From Astropecten irregularis (taxonomy: Eukaryota > Echinodermata > Asteroidea > Paxillosida > Astropectinidae): 64,000 nt of DNA. The DNA is taken from positions 2,234,501-2,298,500 of the forward strand of contig OZ020256.1 of assembly GCA_963971285.1 (NCBI GenBank), in the 5' to 3' direction. The notes below the pieces were generated by a model. That model searched no databases. It was not told where the DNA came from and saw only the letters and a program-made list of their open reading frames with translations. Positions 53,779 to 64,000 of the stretch are shown here, one piece after another. A program made the translations under genes and the position numbers. The stretch's first letter is position 1, and every line of letters starts with the position of its first letter.

Positions 53779-56700
53779 CTGCAACGAGAAAGATGACGTG
53801 AGCAAGATAAAAGAAGGTTGCCTTAACAATGCCAGACTTCAAGGAGGTTACATGTAAATACATGACATAATTCATGTAATCTCATATTTGTGGGATTATA
53901 ATCATCAAAACGGAAAACATGCAATAGGTATACAATAATAATAAGGCAATATATTTTCAGTGAGCAGGGTTCCATTTCACAAAACATGGAGATTAATCTT
54001 AAGTCAGCAATCGAAATCACCATAGTGATTTGTAACAATGTTAACAACATCACACTCTTGATAAAGGCCAACAAATTCAATTATTATTCTATTTCATCAC
54101 ACATTTGCTCAGCAATTTGATTGCTTCGCATTTAAGATCAATCTTATTGCTTTCTGAAACCCAATTAACCCACGAGTCTGGATAAAGGAATTAATCAAAG
54201 GAAATCTTGACCAATATTATTCACCATCAAATTCAACAGCAGATCAGTCTTGCTAGGCGGACTGTGTGTAGACTTTGTTTAATAAAGAAGGTGATAAAAA
54301 AGAATGCTGCCTACCTCGATTGCTGCTGGTGAAACAGTAACTGCGGAGCAGATATATGAAGTAGGCTGGGGCAACATAGAGGTAGATGTGTTTGAAGTTG
54401 AGCAGTATGGCAAACCACAGGGCGCCCTCAAGATTACGACCCTGAAATGACGGGATAGACATATGAGAGTGAGGGTTACGGCAACGGATGCCTTACATGC
54501 AACGATGTACACAAGCAAACATAAGATAAGACTATTGTGCTATTCCTTGAAACATCTTTTATGTTTTGATCCAATTTCCTCAAAAGCCTTTTATAAAAAT
54601 TTGTATTAAAGTTCCATTCAGCGTTCCATTAAAGTTCCATCTACGAAAAATGGCGTCTGGGGCAAGTGCTAAAATTGCTCGCTAATTCCAACTTCTGATG
54701 GCAATGAAAAAAAACCCCAGATAATTTGAAATTGGAATCCTTCTTTGTTTGTGCATTGGATTAGAATTCCAGTAACTGCAAAAGTACAACAGGTACTTTT
54801 TTCTACTTTCCTTTGCTTTTTTTTGTGCCATCTAAAAAAAGCACAGCGGGCACGTGCCCTCCTTAATAACAACCCCGTGCCAACCTTTAGAAGCCACTAT
54901 ACATGTAGTTCCATCAAGTCCATTGCATAGTCAGGCTGAAACAGTGTACTCATAAACATGTGCAAAACGAGTCTAACTTAATATCAGTCTAAATTCTTGT
55001 CTTCATTAAATGTTGACATGGAGTGGACATAAAGAGCTGACAGTTGAGTATTGTTTAATCGTAAGCTCCTTCGTGTCATGGATATCTTCAAGAATGTTAG
55101 CGACGTGCAGCCGCATCCAGAAACTTGTTTTTACACATGTCCGCTCACCAGACACTCCTAGCTAGTTTACCTCACTGATCCGTGCAATCGATAACAGCAT
55201 GAGTCCGTACATGAAGCCATTGTACTGGAAGTGGATATCTGATCCACAGTTATTAAGGAAAGATGATAGGATACATACCAAGACGGCCCTGAAATCTTAA
55301 TCTTGGACATCAAAAATTGCACCCCTTGAAAATTTCCCCCACCATTAACAAAATATGAGATTGTTTCTCCAGTATTCCAAACATAACAATTTCTATCACT
55401 GATCACATCAACACTGAATCCCTTTAGGGCTAAAGAAAATAAATACAAATCTTGAAGATTGGAGTTTTTACTACAAGGTAAGTGGTCTGTTTAGTGGAAA
55501 GCCATCAGTACTGTCTGGCTGTGGTGTATTAAAGGTAGTATTATACTTTGGTAAGAAACCAAAACAGAAATGTTCAAAGATTTACGTATAACTTTCAGAG
55601 TATGAAGATGGTGGTCGTAGAAACATACCATTACAATTTTTCCGCCTGAAATGGTGTTTTTATCCAGAAATTAGTAAAAAAAACTACCGAAAATCTTTTT
55701 GATTTTTTTCTTAAGATCAAAAATAAAAGAGAAAAGACTCAAGAAATACTGTGGCCGTTTTTCACTGTTTTCTCAAAAAGTGGGCACCGTATGGGACTGA
55801 AATTTTCACAGATGACTGTTACTGTATCTGTCTTGATATTTTTGCCCATGAATCTGCATTTCTTTGATAAAAACCAAAGTACAATATTACCTTTAAACTG
55901 TGCACATGATCAACTGTACAGTAATCATGGTGTAAATTTACACCTCACACGTCTCATACAGCATATCGGTATACAATCATGTACACACATGATCTGTTGA
56001 TTAACAAAAAGTGCACTTGATACTGTACTACCCCCTATGCAGTATGCATGCAAAATTCACAACTGACAATAATATTACGACGGGTAGCAAGTACCATGCA
56101 AATGAACATTTAGCAGATGGTTTGGTTGCTGGGTAGGTTTTCCCTGGGTAGTGATCACTCCACTGACATACTGGCGACACAGAAATGTCATTACTCACAC
56201 GGTAGCAATTAGAAAAACCAAACTTCCTTCACCAAAAAAATAATAATGACTCTATGACAGTGACACAATCTTGTCCCTGCAAAGTATGCCATGTCCACTC
56301 TGTCGCAAATTAATCACCAAAGATTGAGTGCGTACACTGAACATCCTTAAGTTCCAGAGCTGAAGCCACTTGTCTTCTCTCCGTGCAATTTCCGATAAAC
56401 GCCCTAAATTCCTCGCCGCGCTTTATCAGTAACCCTAATCTGCCATGTGAGGTTTGTCATTATGCTCCATATAATTATTGATTCCCGGTCAAAGTGAATG
56501 ACGTGTCCGCGAGAATGACGAGTGCTACTGTAAAAAACCCTGGATTTGATTAATGGCATTGTGTGGTGGAGAATGCTTAATACCGTACATCAACTCCATG
56601 CCTATCAACTGTGGTGCCAGTTGATAAATTTTGCTCGAACCATGTTGAAAGTATGTGCTATAGTAACTTCCATCACAACCTTTGGGAGACAGAAAGTGGT

Positions 56701-59700
56701 ATCAAAATGAATCTTTAGGAAGAGGTATTGGACACTAGGGATATGTTTTAAAATCTTGCTAATTGCCCAACAGCTAAAGGATTGTGCTGAATGGGTAAAG
56801 TATTATTAACCATAGCTGGTCCTGTCAAACATCTGGCTGTCTCATCTTGAAAAGTCAGCTAAAAAGAAATGACTGGATTCGAACCAGCAACCTCCGGAAT
56901 ACCGTACCGGACCTCTTACGAACAAAGATAAGTGACAACTAGGGACACCAGCAACACAGGGCTGGTTGGTAAGAGCACAGGTGCTGCATTCCGTAGGTCG
57001 CTGGTTCAAATCCCGCTCTTTGAATTTTTAGATGTTAACTTTTCAATGACATAAAATTAACCAGTCAGTTTCCCCTGTGGTAATTTGATGATCAAAAAAG
57101 TTTGCCAGTAAGTCTTTCCTCTCTGCGTACAACTTTTCAACAGTAATCTCGTTAACTGTAATTTTAAACGGAAAAAAAATATCTCCACTTGCACCTAGTA
57201 GCTACATCAAAGCATGAATGTGATGCTGAATTAAGATACTGATCGGCAAGCAGCTTGCTCTGATGAGAAAAGTAGTCCATTATAATGTGCAATTTGGTGG
57301 AAAACCGATTCCCGGAACATAGAGAGTGCAAAGTATTATGAGACATCTGATACTGAAAGGGACAATTATGTTGCCATCATCAGATTATGCTGTATACTTT
57401 TTTCTTCACTTGAAGTTCATGATGGATTATAATTAAAACCAGAAGAGTTACAAAATCGATGCAGTAGCTAGGTTAATTGCTGAAAAGGGATCCTAAGTCT
57501 AAAAAGTCATATTTCGTATCAGACGAGGTAATCTCAATCATCAGAAATTCCGGCGTCGTGCCAAACAGACTAAACTGACAAGATATATTTGAGATATGTG
57601 AAATGTTTGGCGTCTGAAGCAATGAGGAGCGTCTAGACGTACAGGATGGTACAGGGGTCAGAGTCACTTAGAACGAGGGAGCAAAGTCCTTGATTTCAGG
57701 GGAGATTTTGGGCTATTCATGGTAAAAGTAGCAGGGATGGTTTGCGGTGACACCTTGCTAGAACTCTTTTATGAGGTTTCTGAGGAGAACCGATTAGACT
57801 TGAAACATTTTGGAGCAACTAGACTCTGTCGCTTCTAAGGAGAGACTAGTGGATGCCTCAGTCTCTTGCAAAGAAAATTCTTGTTCTTTTTAGAGCAATT
57901 TCACTTATAAATGCTAGTATTACAAGCACAATTTGGGTATTAGGGAGACAGGTTAGTGTCCGAAAGTGAACATTTGGGCGACATCAGGTTATCAGCTTAT
58001 TTTTAAAGACATATTTTTATGTCCATATTTGAACATGTTGAATAGAAGACACATAATGCTATAAATATGAACCTTCCTCAACCTTTTCAAATTCATTGGT
58101 TTTGAGGATGATTAGAAATAGGTGAGTAAAGTTTGTGAAAAGCCTTATGGAAATGTCGCCCTAATGTAGTAATTAGACACGTTAGAGGCACACATGTAAT
58201 TAATATTATCATTATTATTGTAACCTGAAAGAGATGTGCAGTGTGTATAGGACTCCAGCCATGCCAGCACAACAATATCATTTGTGCAATTTAATGTTAA
58301 TAAGATGTGCTACTTCAAGCTGTTCCATTAGGCCTAACAGTGAGAAAAAAAACCTGCAAAAATGTCCAGTATGATAAGAAGTTGAAAAGTAGAGAGGAGG
58401 CACTCTATGAAAAATAACATGGATGCATTCATTGCCACTGGACATACAGGAGTATCGGGTAATCAAGTGCACATGGGAGTAACATGTACATGTGTATGTT
58501 CTCTATCAGCAGTGATCAGAGAACAGAGAATCTCTGGTGCAGGGTTGATCATTTCATCGTCTAGTATCTGCGGCTGTTATTTCTTCCTCTTTCATGTCAT
58601 TTATCAGTCGGCAAAATGGATTCTTGTCTGGCGCCACATGCCGACCCATTTACAGCGTTTAGAAATCGGAGCCAGTCCTGAGCCATTGGCGGAGCATTAT
58701 AGGGCACATTTACAATTGCAGTTTAAACATGCCGACTACTATTTTCCACTCTTCTCCTCTACATTAATACTTGGCTTGGCAAGTGTTTGTGGCAGTAACT
58801 AGTGTTTGAAGAGTAGCAGGTATATCTGGGTCAAGAACTCTAACCCACAATGCCAGGAGCATTATGAAGTTGATAAGTGAATTTGATATCCACTGGGAAA
58901 GAGGGGGAATTGTTACCGCTTCGAAACCAGGATTTATTAATTATGAGTCTTGATGATCTATCCACTAAAGAACTACAGTAACAAGTTGAACACAAATGGA
59001 AGAAACTAATAGGCCTATCTGCATTTAAATTTAAATTTAAATCATTTTCATAGTACAAATTTGTATAAAATTTATAATAGTCAATTATTTCTGACTATAA
59101 ATTTTTGTGTGAGTGTGTTTTTTGTTGTTAAATTTTTTGTTTTTTGGGGGGTAGTTAATATTATGATTTTCATATTAATTTTAATCATTAATTAATTTGG
59201 TATTACATGTATTTTAGATAAAAACTGAGTAAGATGTGACCTTAATTTCATGTACATTACTACTTATATTAGTTATTACTCAGATAGGTATTAGATATTG
59301 AGACATATTGTAGTTCTAGGGCACTAATGGGACTAAGCAATATATAGATCTTTCTTTAAAAGTACTGACTGAGAAAAGGATACGGTCCACAAGAATAAGT
59401 CCAAAATTACCAACTAGCAGAACAGCCAAAATGAACTGGGGCTTTTCTAGTAGTTGAGCATACTCCCTCCGACCACTCCATTTGGCCAGGGAACTGCAGT
59501 ACCTGTAGAGAGCAAATAGCAGGGACGGTTGTACAAGAGGGTGGGGGGGTGTGGGGTGGTTGTGGGGGGGGGGGGTGGGGATTGCATTAGAAGGGTCAAT
59601 TGCATGCAATTTTTTCATGCTCAATCAGTATCGCAAATATACATTGTAAGGGTTGATTTCACTATGCCAACCATCCCGCAGTTTTCTAAGTACAGAGTAG

Positions 59701-62700
59701 AGCAGGTGGGGAAATAAAAAGGGACTCTTGATATTTTGAACAACCGTAAATTTTGAGTCTTGCAGAGCTCTATACAAGTAATCAAGTCCAATGTAAGAAT
59801 TCTTCATATTCAAGTCCACAAATTTTAATTTTTTTTTTGAAAATCAAAATCGAGGTAGGATTATCACTCTCACTTTCAATTTGGGATTTACCCAAATTAA
59901 TCTCTGTTGCCTAGGGCAACCCGGAAATCACCTGGGCAACTGACATCAAGATGAAAAGCTTTCATTTCGTTCTCAATTACTAAAAAAAAATTTATTTGGT
60001 AGGCCTAGTTAAGAAGTTAACATCAAGGCAATCATTCTGTTATGTCTGTTGTTTTCTCAGGGATTCTTTTTATTTTCATGATTTATTGTGAAGCTGTAAT
60101 GTGTGAGATTGGACAAATTGTTGAAATCCAGCACCGAGTCTGTTAAAGATTACAGATTCATGGGCAAAAATAGCAAGGAAGATACAGTCATAGTCATCTG
60201 TGACAATTTCAGTCATATACAGTGCCGCACTTTTTGAGAAAATCGTAAAAAACGGCCACAGAATTTCTTAAGTCTTTTCTCTTTTATTTTTGATCTTTTA
60301 AAAGATTAAAAAGATTTTCAGTAGTTGTTTTACTAATTTCTGGATAAAAACACCATTTCTGGCTGAAATATTATAACGGTATGTTTCTACCACCACCATC
60401 TTCACACCCTGTAAGTTATACGTAAATCTGTGAACATTTCTGTTTTGGTTTCTTACCAAAGTATGATACTACCTTTAAAGAGGTATGTATGGCATTGGTG
60501 ACGTGGTCTGGTGCACATTATTACAGATTCCAGTCAAGCTATTGTATGCATACATGTAGTGCATATGTGTCCATGAACAACACACTTTTCATTTCTTCTC
60601 ACACAAATAAGAATATATTAAACAATAAATGCCCAGGGCTCCACTTTGTGGGCTACATATACCTGACTACTTTGTGGAAATGTACACGTGTTCCTGGCAG
60701 GGGAGTTCAGATTGTTTATGGATGGAGTAATGAATTTGGCCTCTAGATGTCATACTGCGTCTTTTGTTTTTACCAAGGCACGCAATCAATGCTGACCATG
60801 TTTAAACATCTCAAGTCAATGGCACACAGGGGCCAAATTTCATGGAAACCGTTATGGCCTTTTTTAATGCTAACGGGCACTGCTATGCATGATACCTATT
60901 TCATGGAATCCATAAGCAAGACTAAAGGTTAGTGAAGAAATTCTAGGGTAACCGAGATCATTTTCTGCTAACGCCTTGTCGTATGCATTCTGCAGGAATT
61001 CCTTGCTTTATACTGTTACCAAAAAGAAAACAATCCCATGAAATACGCTAACCGTAACCAAAAAAGTATGCTACCGTAAGCGAAGAAGTTTTGGTAACTG
61101 TAACGGATTCCATAAAATTGGGTCCTCGTCAGTAACCTGGTACATACAGTAGGCCTACATAATAGAATCACTCACTCTTTAATGGCATATATGAAGACAA
61201 AGTCAGTGACAACGACGGACAACCTCTGAAAGATGACAGTAGCCGGGGATGCATAGTTCAGGTTGGTCAGTACCAGCATTGACGGGTCAACGTACTGAGC
61301 TAACTGGGACAGGCCAAACTCAAACCAGGCAAAGAACGGTGGATAATCCAACGTCCACTCCGAGGTGTCCTGTTTGATGAGCAGAGGAAGAAAAAAGGTC
61401 CTTAGATATGAAGGTACTATGAGGGACAAATATTGGTTCAATTAAAAGCCACTCCATCCCTACCTAAGCCCATGCAAAAAGAAATATCCATGATTGTGTA
61501 CAACAAAAAGCTGCCAAGTACCACTAAAGGCCAATGCCACTCGAGGCAATTTACAGGCAATCAGTTCCACACAATTTCCAAGAAGATATACCGTATTCAT
61601 CTTGAAATTGTCATGAATGAATGTTATTTCCTTGGGGACAGTGACAAATTACCAGAAAAAAATTATGTTTGTAGTAGCAAGATTTGTCCAATTGTCTGAT
61701 TGTGGTTTGGTTGCCTCCAAAGTTGCCCATAAAAGTGGCCCTCCCAAGCAACATGCAACTCGCATGAAAATTTGAAATTGGATAAAATTACAAATTTTCA
61801 CTGAGGAGCAACCATCAAACGGACTGGCTCCTCCTGGTGTCCATAGCTAATTAATCTATAGGCATTGTGTTCATCATTCATTGCTACATTTCGTTCTTCT
61901 AGGCCTATATACTGCAATATGTCTGGTTGCAGACTCACCGAGGCTCTACATACATCAAAGGATGTCAGGGCATCATTGAGCCATGTTGTTTCAGGGTTTA
62001 AAATTATCTCTTCCCTACCAGCCTACTCGAAGGCTAGAAACAGCCAATAATACATACAGAAAATTTGCTGCACACAAATTATAAAAAAATGTTATAACTT
62101 AAGTCACATTTCAAAGGCACAACTCACCTCATAGTACCACTGAGAAACAGGCCGAGAGTATGTGACTGCCAACCAATTTCTGTGAACTTCGAAGTCAGTA
62201 GATCGACTGCAGCAAATGATGCAAATTTATAACAAAGTGACCCGGACTCAATTTCAGTCTTTATGAAGTTTTTTGGGAGAGCAAAACTGCACGGTACTTT
62301 GACACATTATTCGTGGAATAACTGTTTGTCTCTACGGGAATTTACATTATGAATATGATACCATCAAATCAAACCCTGTGCATAAACATTATGATTATGA
62401 TCATGATGATGAGCGATCAAGAACGACATTTCGGGTTCAATGAGGGAGAGGTGAGTAGCGATGTTAACCAGTTGATGCTAATGTTAACCAGGCATGCAAG
62501 GGCCCAGGGCCAAAGCCCAGGCCCCAGCGAAGGTTTCAGGCCAAACGACTTGCCCACGGGCAATGTCCACTGCCAGACTGCACAGTGCACGCAGTACACA
62601 CACTCTGTCAATGACACTGACTTCAACGAAAACGTTTAGGCCTATGTTTTTAAATCATCACACCACCCAACAACGATCGCAAAACAGAGAATGATAGCAA

Positions 62701-63037
62701 ATCATTACAGAATAATAATATTGGCATTAGTGTAGTTTACGCCACCCATATTATTTTCAGTATTTATTTGGGTAAGAAACTGTTTTGTTTTCACTGAAAT
62801 ATTGCCGAAATAAGTTCATTTTAGGGTTTCAGGACCCATGAATAAATTTGCTTTAAGTAACGAATCTCATTTTGGAACAGAAGAAGGTAAATGAATACTG
62901 AAAATAATATGGGTGGCGTAAACTACACTAACCCCATAATATTCAAGGAAAATAACTTACTATGCAGGGAAAAGAAGGGTTTTCAGCAGTGTAACGAACG
63001 CAACGATGGGCCAAAACGAGTACATGGAGGCCGCCAT
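48289..63037 (-). CDS. ALG8: ALG8, dolichyl-P-glucose alpha-1,3-glucosyltransferase (13 exons)
   Basis: Exons: 63037-62961, 62206-62128, 61369-61176, 59502-59384, 55238-55171, 54441-54315, 53778-53675, 52394-52274, 51740-51595, 50974-50835, 50255-50158, 49226-49154, 48547-48289. Total 1605 bp = 534 aa plus TGA; vertebrate ALG8 is 526 aa. All junctions are in frame. Signatures of the ALG6/ALG8 family: [10 protein letters not shown] (the Asp equivalent to the catalytic Asp of yeast Alg6), [14 protein letters not shown], the IHFQYNGF block, [22 protein letters not shown] and [11 protein letters not shown]. It is a polytopic ER membrane enzyme. It uses dolichyl-phosphate glucose to add the second glucose to Glc1Man9GlcNAc2-PP-dolichol in the ER lumen. 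ALG8 is chosen over ALG6 because of the [11 protein letters not shown] and [13 protein letters not shown] blocks. Confidence 0.95.
48745..48905 (-). mobile_element. tRNA-derived SINE family S1, reverse copy
   Basis: The plus strand shows GGGATTCAAACCGGTGACC (reversed B box) and CTCTACCAACTGAGCTATCT (reversed A box), then GTTTGGCAGTCAGATGCCAT. In the last ALG8 intron. Confidence 0.78.
49877..49998. mobile_element. Inverted-repeat element family M2, copy 3
   Basis: GGGGTCGATTTCACCAAAC, then TATGATGCATTGCAGTCCTA and CATAACTCAAGTTACGATCA; right terminus lost. ALG8 intron 11. Confidence 0.72.
50600..50738. mobile_element. Inverted-repeat element family M2, copy 4
   Basis: GGGTCGATTTCACGAAGCCC to GGTGAAATCAACCCC with CCTACGTAGGGCTGCAATGC inside, in the opposite orientation to the copy 600 bp away. 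ALG8 intron 10. Confidence 0.78.
51075..51475. repeat. ALG8: Degenerate TGCC/CTTG-rich repeat in ALG8 intron
   Basis: Words such as TTGCCTTGGTGCC, GTGCCC, ATTGCCTTG and TAGTGCC recur every 10-20 bp over about 400 bp, with no fixed unit. Probably an ancient, decayed minisatellite. Confidence 0.6.
53081..53328. mobile_element. Family M5 element, copy 3
   Basis: Termini GTCCAATTTCACAGCCC and GGAAATTGGCCCC; interior TTTTAGCACAAAAATGTGTG. In the ALG8 intron between exons 7 and 8. Confidence 0.72.
54315..59502 (-). CDS. ALG8: ALG8 exons 4-6: membrane core
   Basis: Exon 4 (59502-59384) reads [20 protein letters not shown] and uses an uncommon GTATCC donor, which is required to make VDHIHF with exon 5. 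Exon 5 (55238-55171) reads [20 protein letters not shown]. Exon 6 (54441-54315) reads [20 protein letters not shown] then [17 protein letters not shown]. All align without gaps to the vertebrate protein as recalled. Confidence 0.92.
55531..55894 (+). mobile_element. 350-bp inverted-repeat element family M3, copy 3
   Basis: AAAGGTAGTATTATACTTTG to CCAAAGTACAATATTACCTT with TATGAAGATGGTGGTCGTAG and TGTGGCCGTTTTTCACTG. In the large ALG8 intron, about 290 bp upstream of exon 5. Confidence 0.82.
56865..57090. mobile_element. Two S1 SINE fragments in head-to-head inversion
   Basis: 56872-56915 is a minus-strand half (TGGATTCGAACCAGCAACCT) joined directly to a plus-strand unit at 56922-57052 (CGAACAAAGATAAGTGACAA, GGTTGGTAAGAGCACAGG, GGTTCAAATCCCGCTC). 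Both lie in the ALG8 intron between exons 4 and 5. Confidence 0.65.
60150..60478 (-). mobile_element. 350-bp inverted-repeat element family M3, copy 4 (one end lost)
   Basis: Contains AAACGGCCACAGAATTTCTT and TTTCTACCACCACCATC and a right end ACCAAAGTATGATACTACCT, but the left TIR is missing. ALG8 intron between exons 3 and 4. Confidence 0.78.
61176..63037 (-). CDS. ALG8: ALG8 exons 1-3: start, catalytic loop
   Basis: Start ATG at 63037 ([20 protein letters not shown]): first TM helix. Exon 2 (62206-62128) supplies [17 protein letters not shown], the first luminal loop with the predicted catalytic Asp. Exon 3 (61369-61176) supplies [20 protein letters not shown] and the following TM region. 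Intron 1 contains a 200-bp inverted-repeat element that ends about 27 bp from the exon 1 donor. Confidence 0.93.
62733..62933. mobile_element. 200-bp element with long near-perfect TIRs in ALG8 intron 1
   Basis: TTAGTGTAGTTTACGCCACC and ATATTATTTTCAGTATTTA on the left; the exact reverse (ATGAATACTGAAAATAATAT, GGGTGGCGTAAACTACACTA) on the right. Arms about 38 bp. It stops about 27 bp before the donor of ALG8 exon 1. Non-coding. Confidence 0.85.
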
Positions 63038-63050
63038 TTTGTATAGTCTG
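63026..63050 (-). promoter_or_regulatory. ALG8: YY1-like motif overlapping the ALG8 start codon
   Basis: The minus strand reads ACAAAATGGCGGCCTCCATG, a strong match to the YY1 consensus (AANATGGCGGC) centred on the initiator ATG. YY1-type sites at the 5' end of housekeeping genes are well known in animals. Function here is inferred from the match only. Confidence 0.5.
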
Positions 63051-64000
63051 CAGAGTGGAGCGTTCAAGAAGTCAAGGTACACGACGGGTCAAAGGTCATA
63101 ATCATGACCAATGGAGATCAATGGTCATAATTGATTCGTCTGCCCAATTTTGGAATAAACTGGAAATTATAAATGCAATCAATGATACAAAGTCACAAAC
63201 TACCATGTTTTTCTCTTCATAATATCTATTTAAATATCATTTGTAAGAAAAAGATGCACGTCTTGATTTAATATTGTTTTTTCTTCTTTTTTTTTACTCT
63301 TGGAAGTAAATAATTAACAGAGAAAACAGGAGTTTCTTGTTCAATGGGACACATCACAAAAAGTAGTGCAGTATCCTTACGCAGATTAATGATAGACTTT
63401 TTTTCCATGAGGCTAGGAATTTTAACCTAGTTTCAGTTTTAGCAAAATGTGAAAAAAACACAAATTAAAAAAAGTAACACTGACATTTGAGCTGTCAATA
63501 CTGAACAGTATGACGGGGAAAATAATGATTAGGCCTACTAATTCATTACGGCGAATGGATTTCGAAGTTCATTTTGTGAATGGGTACTCAGTCCTCGAAC
63601 CGTCTGCAAAATCTGCACAAGTGAAACTTTCTGTAAGACGGATACTGATGAACGTTTACGAGTAATAAAGATATCACCTCGTTTAGAATTTCATACACGA
63701 AGAATGAAATTACACACGAACAGGACTGATAAGTTTCAGACGAGAAGGTATGTAATTAGTGTCATCACACTGGCAATTTGTTTGTTTTTTAAACATCAGT
63801 ACTAGGCCTAGTAGTACTAAACCTAATCTGTTTTCGTTTCTGAATTTATCCTATTAATATTAGTTTAATGGAGCCCTACATAATTGTTATAGTGTTCCAG
63901 TTATTGAGTTAAAGGCCAACGTACTAAAAAAAAGGAATGTATTTTTATAATAATTGTCTAGCCTATACCCCCACCACGAGGCATCGTAGTCGTAGTTTAT
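63038..64000. other. ALG8 5' flank; possible divergent exon
   Basis: The ALG8 promoter should lie here. On the plus strand, a short frame starting MKLHTNRTDKFQTR runs into a GAAG|GTATGT donor near 63746, which could be the first exon of a divergently transcribed gene beyond the window. There is no other support. Confidence 0.35.

Noticed and set aside
1-64000. CRISPR arrays, operons, bacterial or viral genes
   Set aside because: All supported genes are spliced animal genes; direct repeats found are minisatellites without regular spacers, and no viral coding region was recognised.

Overview
The window is nuclear DNA from a multicellular animal, most likely a marine invertebrate deuterostome and probably an echinoderm. 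The genes are split into short exons (about 60-540 bp) with GT-AG introns. The introns and spacers carry tRNA-derived SINEs, small inverted-repeat elements, short TTAGGG-type repeats and many TACATGTA words. The species assignment is inference; no species-specific marker was tested.

Four genes are supported, all on the minus strand, so transcription runs from high to low coordinates. (1) ALG8, 63037-48289: 13 coding exons in one continuous frame, 534 aa, the ER glucosyltransferase that adds the second glucose to the N-glycan lipid precursor. (2) A CCDC158 orthologue, 45690-35969: 21 coding exons, 1345 aa, a long coiled-coil protein. (3) Receptor B, about 32069-22352: 11 exons recovered, 618 residues, with the signal-peptide exon not found. 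(4) Receptor A, 18042-5273: 10 exons recovered, with one short exon unresolved.

Receptors A and B are tandem paralogues and the most interesting content. Each has a Cys-rich head with a shared CPDPY motif, EGF-like repeats, one transmembrane helix followed by Arg/Lys, then one (A) or two (B) fibronectin-III-like domains, and a C-terminal death-fold domain ending in a shared CPxCxRxLH motif. The beta-sandwich domains therefore appear to be cytoplasmic, between membrane and death fold. Nearly all internal exons are in phase 1-1, as expected for exon shuffling. In receptor B one EGF exon lies inside a fresh tandem duplication of about 650 bp.

Layout: 1-5272, 3' flank of receptor A with inverted-repeat elements; 5273-18042 receptor A; 18043-22351 spacer with a twin GC hairpin; 22352-32069 receptor B; 32070-35968 spacer with a 355-bp terminal-inverted-repeat element, an AT-rich tract and the CCDC158 3' UTR; 35969-45690 CCDC158; 45691-48288 spacer with the likely CCDC158 promoter; 48289-63037 ALG8; 63038-64000 ALG8 5' flank. 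ALG8 and CCDC158 look like housekeeping or structural neighbours with no functional tie to the receptors. The two receptors probably form one small lineage-specific signalling family. Exon limits were placed by eye from splice consensus and reading-frame continuity, and homology calls rest on recall of family sequences.
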